From: an uncultured Clostridium sp.
GTDB taxonomy: Bacteria; Bacillota; Clostridia; Clostridiales; Clostridiaceae
Assembly: GCF_947039605.1 (NCBI RefSeq)
Contig: NZ_CAMQZG010000019.1
Span: 1-63,922, forward strand
Reading direction: 5' to 3'
DNA length: 63,922 nt
The notes beneath the pieces were generated by a model, which did not search any database, had not been told where the DNA came from, and saw only the letters and a program-made list of their open reading frames with translations. Positions within the stretch are counted from its first letter, which is position 1. The number at the start of each line of letters is the position of its first letter. Below, piece after piece: positions 16,540 to 25,937 of the stretch. The translations under genes were made by a program, and so were the position numbers.

Positions 16540-19413
16540 CTATTTCACAAACTCATTCATTATTTTCCCTATTACTTTATTCCTAAGCTTTAAATGTGCA
16601 GTTATAGGCATCTCACCAAAACTCTCCACAGTATCACACATTCCCATATAAATATAAGGTTGTGTCATTCCATCTACATCTTTATATTTTCTTATAAACA
16701 GATGCATATCTATTCCATATTTTTTATTATCTATAAGCTGCTGCCCTGCTTCTGACTCTAGTGTTGTTGTACTTCTACTTTGCCATACAAACATATCATC
16801 ACCTATAAATTCATTCTCATGATTTATACTTTCTTTTATGCCCTCTTCTTTTTCAAAGTTTACAAACATGAACCATTGCTTTTTATCATCACTTACCTTT
16901 AATCCACCCATACCAAATCCACTAAATTTCTTCCTAGAATTCACCATTCTCATGCAATCATCTCTACTATAACTACTATATAATTTTAAGAATGGAACTC
17001 CATAATTTTTCTCACCATACTCTCTTTCATACATAAGAAGTCCATAGCTTATACAATCATTTATATAAATTTTATATTTTTCATTTTCAACTACTCTGCT
17101 TATTTCATCTGCAAGCTTAACTTTATCTCCTATAACTTTTACAAAATGATACATACTTTCTTTTTTACTATGATAATCGCCTTTTAAACATTCTATTGTA
17201 TATTCAAAACTTTCATTATCTATAAACTCTATATATTTTGCTATATCATTTTTAAGCTCTAACTTTGTAGCACTACCACTCTTTATAAGATATCTTAAAA
17301 TTAAATACTCATAAGGTCTTTTAATTGGTAGTTTTGCACTTACATCTTTTAAAACTTCTCTAAATAATTTATCTAAAAGTAACTTTATATCATCAAAATC
17401 ACTTTCAACTTTTTCAAGGAAACCAAGATAACTCTTACTTATAGTTGCCTTCATAAATTTAAGTGGGTCTGGTGCACCATCATATAAGAAGTAATCTGTA
17501 AGAAGTCCTACAGGTTTTCCACCTTTTACTTTTTTAAATTCCATATACTCTTCTTTAAGATATTTCATAGCATTAAAGTTTTCATTATCTATTTGTGCTA
17601 AAATTCTTTCCTTTGCTATTTCATCCATCTGAATATTAGTACACCCAGGAATATTTATAAAATCAGTTTTCAAAGAAACTTTTAAACTATCTTTATCATA
17701 ATACTGATTCCCATTTAAAGCTCTCGCTATTAAAAATGCTTTATTATGATTTCCTATAAAGTCTAAAACAGTTAAAAACTCTTTTCCAATAAACTTTCTA
17801 AGTCCTCTACCAAGTTGCTGTATAAATACTATAGATGACTGAGTTGGTCTAAGCATTAAAACAGTATTAACAGGAGGTATATCAACACCCTCATTAAATA
17901 AATCTACTGTGAAAATAACTTCTAAATCATTATCATCATCTTCAAGTTTAACTATCTCTTTTCTTCTCTCATCAACTGAATTTTTACTAGTTAGTGCAAC
18001 ACTTTTTATCCCTCTTCTATTAAACTCTTTTGCCATATACTCTGTATGTTCTATATTTACACAGAACCCAACACACTTTCTTTTATCTCCATCAAATCCA
18101 TAGAACTTCATTTTCTCTATAACAAAATCTACCCTCTCATTAATCTGAAGAAGTTTTGCTACTTTCTCTACCTCATTAATATCAATACCTCTATAGTCCA
18201 CTAAATCTATATCAGTAATACCAAAATAATGGAATGGTACAACAAGATTTTCCTTAAGTGCCTCTGTAAGTCTTATCTCTAGTGCAATATTATTATCATA
18301 AATATCAAATATATCAGTGCCCTCAGACCTTTCAGGAGTTGCTGTCATACCAAGTAAAAACTTTGGCTTAAAATAATTTAAAACTCTTTGATATGTAATT
18401 GAACTACTATGATGTGCTTCATCTATAACAATATAATCAAATTCATTATAACAAAACTCGTCATAATGCTTAGAAATACTTTGAATAGTCGCAAAAATAT
18501 AATCACTATTTCGCTCTTTCATATTCCCTGTAAAAAGTCCTAAACTTTTATTATCTATAACCTTTTCATAGTCACTCATAGCTTTTCTAAGAATATCTTC
18601 TCTATGCACTATAAATAACATTCTTCTAGGGTTAAACTCTCTAACATCAAAGGCTGACATATAAGTTTTCCCTGTACCTGTAGCTGCTATAACAAGACTT
18701 TTGCTACCACCATGCCCTCTAAGTCTATTTAAGTTTTCTAGTGCCCTAATTTGCATAGAATTTGGTTTAATCTTTTTACTATTTGATAAAAACTTTCTAG
18801 TCTTTTGCTCTGTTCCAAGAATTTTAAGCTCTTTTATAAAGCTCTCATACTCTTTTAAAAATTCATCATCAACCATATCAGTTTCATCTATAAGTCTTTT
18901 GTATCCCGCCATAACTTCAAGTGAAAACTTTTCATCTTTTTTAGAAATTACTTTTACATTCCACTCTTCGCTACTCTTTAGTGCAGCCTGTGTTAAATTT
19001 GATGAACCTATATATATTTTATAAAAATTATCATACTCAAAAATATAAGCCTTAGTATGGAAGCCTTTCATCTTTTCATCTGTTATAAATATTTTCAAAT
19101 CTATATTATCAAATTCTTTTAACCTTTTAAGTGCTGCTGGTTGTGTAAAGTTTAAATAAGTAGAAGTTATAACACTCCCCTTAATCCCTCTATCACTTGC
19201 ACTTTTAAGCTCATCTAAAATAAGTTGTAGTCCTGAAAAGTTTATAAAAGCTATACTAAAATAAAAACTCTTACACTCTTTAAATGATTCTTTCAACTCT
19301 AAAAGAAAATTCTTCTCTTCATTATTAGTTATTAACTCATTTTCCATAGGAATATCATAAGTTATTTTTTTATCTATAAACTCTTTTAAATTAAATTCTG
19401 TCTGAATATACAT
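16540..19413 (-). CDS. PLD-nuclease/SF2 helicase fusion, DUF3427 type
   Basis: A 957-residue protein with an N-terminal phospholipase-D-like nuclease domain (HTK at 119-121, GSSN at 136-139), an SF2 helicase (Walker A AATGTGKT at 243-250, DEAHH at 331-335, GMTATPER, QQLGRGLRK) and a long C-terminal region matching the DUF3427 layout, with LPIKRPYEYL and the ending segment AHLKLRNKVIGKIM. Such proteins are thought to process DNA, and some occur near defence genes, but many are chromosomal and solitary. AAGGAG precedes ATG. It stands alone here, 4.6 kb from drmE. Its PLD domain is not a separate drmC. Cellular role unknown. Confidence 0.88.
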   Translation of the reverse strand: MYIQTEFNLKEFIDKKITYDIPMENELITNNEEKNFLLELKESFKECKSFYFSIAFINFSGLQLILDELKSASDRGIKGSVITSTYLNFTQPAALKRLKEFDNIDLKIFITDEKMKGFHTKAYIFEYDNFYKIYIGSSNLTQAALKSSEEWNVKVISKKDEKFSLEVMAGYKRLIDETDMVDDEFLKEYESFIKELKILGTEQKTRKFLSNSKKIKPNSMQIRALENLNRLRGHGGSKSLVIAATGTGKTYMSAFDVREFNPRRMLFIVHREDILRKAMSDYEKVIDNKSLGLFTGNMKERNSDYIFATIQSISKHYDEFCYNEFDYIVIDEAHHSSSITYQRVLNYFKPKFLLGMTATPERSEGTDIFDIYDNNIALEIRLTEALKENLVVPFHYFGITDIDLVDYRGIDINEVEKVAKLLQINERVDFVIEKMKFYGFDGDKRKCVGFCVNIEHTEYMAKEFNRRGIKSVALTSKNSVDERRKEIVKLEDDDNDLEVIFTVDLFNEGVDIPPVNTVLMLRPTQSSIVFIQQLGRGLRKFIGKEFLTVLDFIGNHNKAFLIARALNGNQYYDKDSLKVSLKTDFINIPGCTNIQMDEIAKERILAQIDNENFNAMKYLKEEYMEFKKVKGGKPVGLLTDYFLYDGAPDPLKFMKATISKSYLGFLEKVESDFDDIKLLLDKLFREVLKDVSAKLPIKRPYEYLILRYLIKSGSATKLELKNDIAKYIEFIDNESFEYTIECLKGDYHSKKESMYHFVKVIGDKVKLADEISRVVENEKYKIYINDCISYGLLMYEREYGEKNYGVPFLKLYSSYSRDDCMRMVNSRKKFSGFGMGGLKVSDDKKQWFMFVNFEKEEGIKESINHENEFIGDDMFVWQSRSTTTLESEAGQQLIDNKKYGIDMHLFIRKYKDVDGMTQPYIYMGMCDTVESFGEMPITAHLKLRNKVIGKIMNEFVK

Positions 19414-19473
19414 TTTTTCTCCTTAGTTTGCATAATAATTAAAGTATACACCATATTTTCTGTCTTATACACC

Positions 19474-19506
19474 AAAAAGCACACCTATAAAATAGGCGTG
19501 CTTTTT
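19474..19506. terminator. Rho-independent terminator, usable on both strands
   Basis: AAAAAGCACACCTAT / ATAGGCGTGCTTTTT with a 3-nt loop and T runs on each side. It ends the large gene at 19532-23503. Confidence 0.9.
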
Positions 19507-19531
19507 CTGGTTTCAAAAGTTATTTTTTAAA

Positions 19532-22500
19532 TTATATTCTTTTAAATCCTGTGTTCTTTAAGAACTCTACAAGTTTAGAAACTTTTTCACAAAGTTCTGT
19601 CTTTTCTTTTAAGTTTAAACTAGCAAGTTTAAGCTCAATTCCATTAATATAGAATTTCTCATTTTTAATATAAACTCTTGATATAGCAAGCAGGTTTATA
19701 TTAAGTGAGTTAGACATACCTTCTTTGTAATAGATATTTTTATCTGTTATTAAAAGTCCACTTGTTTTAAGTCCAAATACTGTTGTATCAAGAAGTAAAA
19801 CCGGTCTTTCCACATCACTCATATCTGCATAACTTGCCATAGCTGATGCATATCTCTTTTCAGAAGAAGCACCTTCACTATGAACAAATAATGTTTTTCT
19901 AAGATTCTCAAGCTTTATTGAATTCACAAGTTCAAGACTAAATCCTTCTGCAGGGCTTATTGTCATATTTCCAAGTTCTTCATCAATTTCCTCTAAAGGA
20001 TTATCCATGATTTTTCTTAGTACAACTACAAATTCAATTAAATCTCTTAAATCAAATAAATCTTGTTTCTTTTTAACATGAGGGAATTCAACTACTCTAT
20101 TAGTAATTTGAATTTTATTATCTTCCTTAGTTTTTATGTTATTAGCATATTTAAGGTCTATAAACCACTCATCTTCATTTTTATTTTTGCAATAGATTCC
20201 TTTGCTTGAAATAACCATACCATTCTTTTGGAATGCAAATGGGAATTTCTTAGTATTATCTATAACAAGATATATCTCTTCAAGTTCACTTATACTCATG
20301 ACGTATGATGTGCAAGCTTCTCTAATTTTTTCTCCACTACCTTCTGTAATTTCACTAAAGTAGATATTCTCCCCAACTTCTTTATTAACTAAACTAGAAA
20401 GTTCTATAAGTATTTCTTTAAAACTCAAATTATCATAGTTAAGTAAATCACTCATAAGCTCATAGTATTTATTTTCTTCAAGATTAACTTTAAGTTCTTC
20501 TTGGAGTCTTTTATTACCAAATAAGATATTCTCACTATCTATTCCAAGAAGCATATTCTCTTCAGTATTATCTTCTGGTCTTTCAAGCGGTGCAAGTCCA
20601 TTTACATCTCTATAAGCATCAAGTATTTTATTTAGCATAACAGAGAAATCATCTTTGCTTCCCATATAATTACTACAAAGTTTATAATCCCTATGTTCTA
20701 AGTCAACAAAGATACCATCAAAGAATATTCTCTCACCTTTTTTAACTTTAGAATAATTTCTTACTTTTAAAGATTCAATTTCAGAAAACTTTAAGAATCT
20801 TTTTGCATAACTTGAATAAATTGCTCTATCTGTTATAACAAATCCTTCTTTATTCTTTCCTGATTTATCATCTTCAACATAAGCCATAATTACTGGTTCA
20901 TAATCCATTTGCATATCTCTTATAAGATGATAGAATCCTGGAACTTCCATATCCCACTTCTTACTTTTTATAGATATATCAAGTGCTTTAATCTCCTCTT
21001 CGCTATCTCTATAAATATAATTAACCTTTTCCATGAAATCAAATTCAATAGTTTCTTCTTCATCTAAAGGAATAACAAATCCAAATACATCTTTTTCAAT
21101 TTCTCTGAACTGTCTTTTCTCCATTATATTTCTAACTTGAAGTTCACAAAGCATATCTCTTTTATCTTTACCAGTCTGTGCAACATCTTTAATTGCTTTC
21201 ATACAATAATCTAAAATAGTAGTTCTATCTTGTGTATCTAAATCTGCAAATACATTGCCCTCGAATGAGCTACCAAAAACAGCATACTCAGCCTTAAAGC
21301 ATTCCCAATTTCTTATAGAGTACTTTTCTTTAGTTTCTTCTATTTTATCTTTTCTTAATTCATCAATATAATCTGCTTCTTTAATAATTTCAAGTTCGTG
21401 TTTAAATGTAGCTATTCTAGCCTCTTCACTAACCTTATTAATATCTATATCACTTACAACATATCCAAAATGATTAATTTCAGCTTCAAAGATTATATCG
21501 CAATCTCTAATATTGTAAAGTTCAATACTTTCTGCACAAAGAGCTTTTTTAACCTCTTCATTAGCATGACTTGGTACTTTTGTAATTTCATCTACATAAA
21601 GTCCCTTTTCTACATCTTTTATTTCTTTTATTATATTATCAGCCTCTTCACCACACTTATTTAAAAGTTCAATTGCTGATATTAATAAATTATATTTTCT
21701 AATATTTTCTGACTCAACCTTTGATAAAGCAACATATGTATCTTCAAAGAAAGGATAATCAACTATTGCATCTCTAAGAATAACTACATATTCTTCATCA
21801 GAAATTTTTCTTCCCTCATTATACTTACCAATAATTTGTTTTGCTTTAGCCTTTGCTTCTAAAAGTTGGTTTAAAGTTCTTCCATGGTCTTCAGTATAAA
21901 TATCAAAGTTAGCTAGTCCACATTTATTAATAAACTCAACCGCCTCAAGAATTAACTTGTAAATTCCTTGCTCTATACTATCTCTTAAACTGTAATCAAG
22001 TTTTGCCTCTTCAAATATAGCTTTTATTTCCTTTGAAATAGACCTAACTGCATATGTTTTAAAGTGTGGTTTATCACTATTAGCTTTATATATACCAATG
22101 CTTCTATCAACACTTGTCATTATCTGTGCTTCAGATACAGAATTATCAACCATTATATTAATCTTACTTATTTGTTTTGTTAGTGTCTGTAGACATTGAA
22201 GTCCAAAAATGCTTTCAAATAATTTATCTTTTTCAATACTATTATCATTAATTCCTTCTTTAGTTAAGAAAGCATGTGTATAATCTATAAGTTCGCTATA
22301 TCCATCATAAAAAGCAGACTTTATATTATCATTCGTAAAGTTTCTTCTACCTCTTATGTTAAATATATTATCCTTAAATCTTTCTACACAGATTAAACAT
22401 CCATTATAGAATAATGTTTTTAATGTTTCTAATCTAAAATCTCGGCTCTCTAAATCTAAAATATCATCAAGACTATTTTCTTTACTAAGCATATCTTCAC

Positions 22501-23503
22501 CATCATACTTTATAAAACTAGTAGATTCTTTATATTCAGACTCAACTGCTACTTTTTTCTCTACAAATTCTATTTCCTCATCAAAATCATTAAATAATTT
22601 CTTTTCTTGCTCATTGCTAGAATTACTCTTTGCTTCATTTACAATTAAGATATTATCATCACTAAAGTTGTCCTCTTGTGCTAATTTATTATCCTCTAAA
22701 ACTTCTAAATTTAAAATCTCTATAGTTTCAAAATTATTTTTACTCTCAATTATTTCTGTGTCAAAAGTTTCTTTAGCATCACTAATTCCTTCTTCTATCT
22801 TTTCTGCATCAAGAATTTCCACAGTTTCAACTGCTTCTTGTGAATTAACCTGTAAGTTTTTCTTAGCCTCTAATTCTTCTTCTAACTCTAAAAGTTCTAA
22901 AACATGTGATTTTTCACTTGAAATTTCCTCTTTTAAAGCCTCAATAGCATCATTTGTTAAGCTTTCTTTATCTATCTCACTATTATCTATCTTTAATATT
23001 TCCTTTGCTCTATTCTTAAAGCTTGGAAGATCACCTGAATCTCTAGTTTCTTTTTTTATCTTCTTTTCTTTTTTATTTACAAACTCTTCATCAACAGCTT
23101 GTACATTTTTTTTATTTGACTCATTCTCTAAAGTATCCACTACCGTAGCTTTTGAATCATTATTTTTTTCTTTTGCAAAATTTAGACATAACATTATGTC
23201 CTCTTCCTCTAACCCTAAATCCATACAGTATTCATTTATCTCTAATAAATCATCCTCTGCAACCTCACCTGATCCATTTAAATCCATTATTGCATTTATA
23301 AAATCAATTGAATTACAAAGACTTTTATTTACTAAAGCTTCAACATTACCGACTTCTTCTTTAGATAATCCTAAACTCTCTCTTTTTTTATCAAGAATTA
23401 GTTTACTCTTTGGAGTATCTAATTGTTTTCGGAAGAATAATCTTTTGTAACTATCTAAATATTTTTTTAATTCATTATTATCTATTAAATTCATATCCAA
23501 CAA
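19532..23503 (-). CDS. Very large unknown protein with EF-hand-like loop and repeated PH-like modules
   Basis: A 1323-residue protein I cannot assign. Residues near 75-87 (DLNGSGEVAEDDL) match an EF-hand calcium loop at positions 1, 3, 5 and 12. Residues about 110-330 are a charged, low-complexity linker rich in Glu, Lys and Asn. The middle is helical. The last 500 residues contain three copies of a beta-rich module of the form 'hITDxxIYY ... hSEIxxV ... hIxGIxh' (GFVITDRAIYSSYAKRFLKF; ISSKGIYCKNKNEDEWFIDL; LLITDKNIYYKEG), resembling bacterial PH-like domains. No signal peptide or membrane helix is seen. The start is TTG at 23503, 8 nt after AGGAGG. Confidence 0.85.
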   Translation of the reverse strand: MLDMNLIDNNELKKYLDSYKRLFFRKQLDTPKSKLILDKKRESLGLSKEEVGNVEALVNKSLCNSIDFINAIMDLNGSGEVAEDDLLEINEYCMDLGLEEEDIMLCLNFAKEKNNDSKATVVDTLENESNKKNVQAVDEEFVNKKEKKIKKETRDSGDLPSFKNRAKEILKIDNSEIDKESLTNDAIEALKEEISSEKSHVLELLELEEELEAKKNLQVNSQEAVETVEILDAEKIEEGISDAKETFDTEIIESKNNFETIEILNLEVLEDNKLAQEDNFSDDNILIVNEAKSNSSNEQEKKLFNDFDEEIEFVEKKVAVESEYKESTSFIKYDGEDMLSKENSLDDILDLESRDFRLETLKTLFYNGCLICVERFKDNIFNIRGRRNFTNDNIKSAFYDGYSELIDYTHAFLTKEGINDNSIEKDKLFESIFGLQCLQTLTKQISKINIMVDNSVSEAQIMTSVDRSIGIYKANSDKPHFKTYAVRSISKEIKAIFEEAKLDYSLRDSIEQGIYKLILEAVEFINKCGLANFDIYTEDHGRTLNQLLEAKAKAKQIIGKYNEGRKISDEEYVVILRDAIVDYPFFEDTYVALSKVESENIRKYNLLISAIELLNKCGEEADNIIKEIKDVEKGLYVDEITKVPSHANEEVKKALCAESIELYNIRDCDIIFEAEINHFGYVVSDIDINKVSEEARIATFKHELEIIKEADYIDELRKDKIEETKEKYSIRNWECFKAEYAVFGSSFEGNVFADLDTQDRTTILDYCMKAIKDVAQTGKDKRDMLCELQVRNIMEKRQFREIEKDVFGFVIPLDEEETIEFDFMEKVNYIYRDSEEEIKALDISIKSKKWDMEVPGFYHLIRDMQMDYEPVIMAYVEDDKSGKNKEGFVITDRAIYSSYAKRFLKFSEIESLKVRNYSKVKKGERIFFDGIFVDLEHRDYKLCSNYMGSKDDFSVMLNKILDAYRDVNGLAPLERPEDNTEENMLLGIDSENILFGNKRLQEELKVNLEENKYYELMSDLLNYDNLSFKEILIELSSLVNKEVGENIYFSEITEGSGEKIREACTSYVMSISELEEIYLVIDNTKKFPFAFQKNGMVISSKGIYCKNKNEDEWFIDLKYANNIKTKEDNKIQITNRVVEFPHVKKKQDLFDLRDLIEFVVVLRKIMDNPLEEIDEELGNMTISPAEGFSLELVNSIKLENLRKTLFVHSEGASSEKRYASAMASYADMSDVERPVLLLDTTVFGLKTSGLLITDKNIYYKEGMSNSLNINLLAISRVYIKNEKFYINGIELKLASLNLKEKTELCEKVSKLVEFLKNTGFKRI

Positions 23504-23652
23504 AAAAATTTCCTCCTTTTTAGCAAATCTCTCTATTATTATATCTATAATTCGACAAAATAAAAAGTTATTTTAGTGAATATCTTCTTAAAAATCTATT
23601 CTTTTTTTATTAATTTACTTTTTTAAACATTTTTTTTGCATTTTTTGCATAT

Positions 23653-23688
23653 CTATATATAATTAAATTGAAATTAAATTATATATAG
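23653..23688 (+). promoter_or_regulatory. Inverted repeat overlapping the ribosome binding region
   Basis: Perfect 12-bp arms CTATATATAATT (23653-23664) and AATTATATATAG (23677-23688) end inside the AGAGGTG ribosome binding site of the gene at 23700. As RNA it could hide the site; as DNA it could be an operator. Confidence 0.45.
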
Positions 23689-23699
23689 AGGTGAATAAA

Positions 23700-24086
23700 T
23701 TGGCATTTTTCAAAAAATTCAAAAGCAACATCCCTCAAATAAATGATGGATTTTCTTTTTTATTTGGACGTTGCAATAATATATTAGTCAGAAATGAAAA
23801 AAAAGAAACTATTTGTAGTTTTTATAATTCTGCAGATGGTGAAATTCTTATAAAGCAATTTTTAAAAGAACATAATATAAATAGAGATACTTGTACTTTT
23901 GAAGAAATAAAAGAAGCCCCTAATGAAAATATCCAGAGACTTCTTGATTATTTTAGATTAACTTATCTTGATCAAAAATTAGTTCTTTATAAAGATATTC
24001 TTGAAATAGAAAAAACTAAAAAACTAATTAAAATTGATTCTATTCATAAAGATAAATATTCTATTATAATTTACTCTACTAATTAA
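23700..24086 (+). CDS. Hypothetical 128-residue protein
   Basis: I chose TTG at 23700, preceded by AGAGGTG at 6-nt spacing; a GTG at 23691 lies within that site. The protein (LAFFKKFKSNIPQINDGFSF ...) is soluble with mixed helix and strand and ends DKYSIIIYSTN. No family is recognised. It is transcribed away from the large gene at 19532-23503 and converges on the thioredoxin-like gene, with 1 bp between stop codons and no obvious terminator. Confidence 0.7.
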   Translation: MAFFKKFKSNIPQINDGFSFLFGRCNNILVRNEKKETICSFYNSADGEILIKQFLKEHNINRDTCTFEEIKEAPNENIQRLLDYFRLTYLDQKLVLYKDILEIEKTKKLIKIDSIHKDKYSIIIYSTN

Positions 24087-24087
24087 A

Positions 24088-24591
24088 TTATACCCCTAGT
24101 ATAGCTTCTACTATATCTTTCTCAACTTCAATATTGTATTTTCCTTTTCTAAATTCCTCTTTAACAATAAATTCCCTATTATCAGGATTTGCTTCTATTA
24201 AAGCTCTTACTTTTATAGGGAATTCATTATATACAGAGCTAACTTCACTCTCACCTCTTAAAAACAATATCATTGGAACTTTTTTCTCTCCGACTTTTTC
24301 TATAAGAAATGCATCATACTTACTCGCCTCAAAATAACTAAGCTTTATTTTATCATTCACCTTAGTAATTTCTTTTAATATTGGAACCATAGTCTGTGCA
24401 TCACCACATCTATTTTCTACAAATACAGCAATATTAATATCTTTTTGTATTTCTTTAAGTTCCTCTTTTTTATATCCTTCATATGTACAAACCTGTGCTT
24501 GTACTTTTATCATTGCAAGTTGTTCCTCATCAGCATATTTTTTAATATCTTCATAAGTTGTCCCTTTACTTAATAACTCTTCATTTCTCAT
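24088..24591 (-). CDS. Thioredoxin-fold family protein with degenerate active site
   Basis: A 167-residue protein of the thioredoxin-like family that normally has a WCGDC-type redox site. Here the site reads ENRCGDAQTMVPIL (residues about 58-71): the tryptophan and second cysteine are replaced by Arg and Ala, leaving one cysteine. The downstream KKVPMILFLRGE, with the cis-proline of the fold, is kept. The protein therefore cannot form the usual disulfide and may act by a single cysteine or only bind. AAGGGAG precedes ATG. Confidence 0.8.
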   Translation of the reverse strand: MRNEELLSKGTTYEDIKKYADEEQLAMIKVQAQVCTYEGYKKEELKEIQKDINIAVFVENRCGDAQTMVPILKEITKVNDKIKLSYFEASKYDAFLIEKVGEKKVPMILFLRGESEVSSVYNEFPIKVRALIEANPDNREFIVKEEFRKGKYNIEVEKDIVEAILGV

Positions 24592-24804
24592 AATTAACTC
24601 CCTTACACTATTACCTATAATTATCTCTTATAAGTACTAAAATTTAATTTCTTTAGCTTAGTTTATCATAACAACCAAATCTTTCTATATTAACATTTTG
24701 TTAGAATTACCATATATTAATTAATTTACACTTGTCCAAAAAAAACAAATTTAATGTTATAATATTTTCTATAGAAAAATTCAAGATTAAGGAGATTTAT
24801 TTAA

Positions 24805-25074
24805 ATGAAAGAACTTATAAGCTATTATCTTATAATTATAAATATAATTGCATTTATTTTAATGTATGTAGATAAAGTTAAAGCAATAAAACATCAATGG
24901 CGAATTAAAGAAGCAACTTTAATGGGATTTGCTATCTTTGGAGGTAGTATTGGTGGCTTAATAGGAATGCATGTGTTTAGGCACAAAACAAGACATCCTA
25001 AATTTTATATAGGAATACCAGCTATTCTTATAATTCAACTTTTACTTAGTTACTATATATATTTTGAACTTTAG
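24805..25074 (+). CDS. DUF1294 family small membrane protein
   Basis: An 89-residue protein with three hydrophobic segments and the DUF1294 signature: YVDKVKAIKHQWRIKEATL, GGSIGGLIGMHVFRHKTRHP and KFYIGIPAI. The family is widespread and uncharacterised. AAGGAG precedes ATG. A good -10 (TATAAT) lies about 40 bp upstream. It is a single-gene unit. Confidence 0.93.
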   Translation: MKELISYYLIIINIIAFILMYVDKVKAIKHQWRIKEATLMGFAIFGGSIGGLIGMHVFRHKTRHPKFYIGIPAILIIQLLLSYYIYFEL

Positions 25075-25080
25075 AGTGTT

Positions 25081-25128
25081 TGCTATAATATATGTATAAA
25101 TTAATTTTATTTTACATATATTATAGCA
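25081..25128 (+). terminator. Long AT-rich inverted repeat after DUF1294 gene
   Basis: Perfect 16-bp arms TGCTATAATATATGTA (25081-25096) and TACATATATTATAGCA (25113-25128) with a 16-nt loop. It starts 6 bp past the stop codon, but no T tract follows, so termination is plausible but not certain. Confidence 0.5.
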
Positions 25129-25180
25129 ATCCACTATATTTAATACTTGTCCACTATTTCCCTTATGGATAAACCTTAAA

Positions 25181-25214
25181 AAAGTATGTAGCTTACTTAT
25201 CGCTACATACTCTT
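25181..25214 (-). terminator. Rho-independent terminator of cutC
   Basis: AAGAGTATGTAGC / GCTACATACTTT on the minus strand followed by TTTAAGG, 14 bp past the cutC stop. Confidence 0.85.
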
Positions 25215-25227
25215 TTATACGTTCTAG

Positions 25228-25839
25228 CTATATTACCTTACTTCCATGAATCTCATGTGTACCAGTTTTTTCTAGAATCTTATCTCTATTTTCTATATTA
25301 ACACCTTTTCCCGGCATTATTATAATTCTATCATTTGCTATTTCATTCAATCTTTTAAGTTCATCCATACATTCATATGCAGATAAATCTCCACCCTTAG
25401 TTAAGATTCTATCAATCCCTAGCCCTACTAATTCTTCTATAGCGTTATCCTTATCTAAAACTTCATCAAATGCCATATGGAATGTAACACTCATTGGTCT
25501 TGCAAGTTCTGTAAATTCTTTAGTAATCTCATAATTAATTTTATTTCCTACTAACTGCCCAATAACAACCCCATAAGCACCAAGACTTTTGCACATCTTT
25601 ATATCTTCTCTCATAATCTCAATCTCTTCTAAAGAAAACTCAAAATTCCCACCTCTTGGTCTAATAATAACCATTACTTTAGTTTTAACATCCTCTAAAA
25701 CTTTTTTAATAGTTCCATAGCTAGGCGTAGTTCCACCATCATATAAATTATCGCAAAGCTCTATCCTATCAGCACCTTTTTTATTTGCCATAATAGCCTC
25801 TATGTAATTTCCAACACAAACCTCAAAAACTTTTTCCAT
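25228..25839 (-). CDS. cutC: CutC family protein
   Basis: A 203-residue TIM-barrel protein of the CutC family, named for copper homeostasis in Escherichia coli; its true activity is unclear. The sequence shows the usual start EVCVGNYIEAIMANKKGADR, then IELCDNLYDGGTTPSYG, VIIRPRGGNFEFS, VTFHMAFDE, RILTKGGD and the ending THEIHGS. GGGGGAG precedes ATG. It is slightly shorter than the E. coli protein (248 residues), which is normal for clostridial versions. It is a single-gene unit. Confidence 0.95.
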   Translation of the reverse strand: MEKVFEVCVGNYIEAIMANKKGADRIELCDNLYDGGTTPSYGTIKKVLEDVKTKVMVIIRPRGGNFEFSLEEIEIMREDIKMCKSLGAYGVVIGQLVGNKINYEITKEFTELARPMSVTFHMAFDEVLDKDNAIEELVGLGIDRILTKGGDLSAYECMDELKRLNEIANDRIIIMPGKGVNIENRDKILEKTGTHEIHGSKVI

Positions 25840-25900
25840 TTTATACTCCCCCGATACTTATAATTAATAATTAATTATACCCTTTACTATCTAGCAAAAA

Positions 25901-25932
25901 AAAGTGCCTACTAAAAAAATTAGCAGACACTT
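25901..25932 (-). terminator. Rho-independent terminator of the MATE gene
   Basis: AAGTGTCTGCTAAT / TTAGTAGGCACTT on the minus strand followed by TTTTTTGC. Confidence 0.88.
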
Positions 25933-25937
25933 CACAC

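Noticed and set aside
16540-19413. Assignment of the PLD/helicase fusion as drmC
   Set aside because: DrmC is a separate PLD protein without a helicase; this gene has its own family layout, is outside the operon and has its own promoter region.
22614-23450. Long open frame on the plus strand (278 codons)
   Set aside because: It lies antisense inside the 1323-residue gene, is serine/phenylalanine-rich as expected from the complement of an acidic low-complexity region, and has no suitable ribosome binding site.
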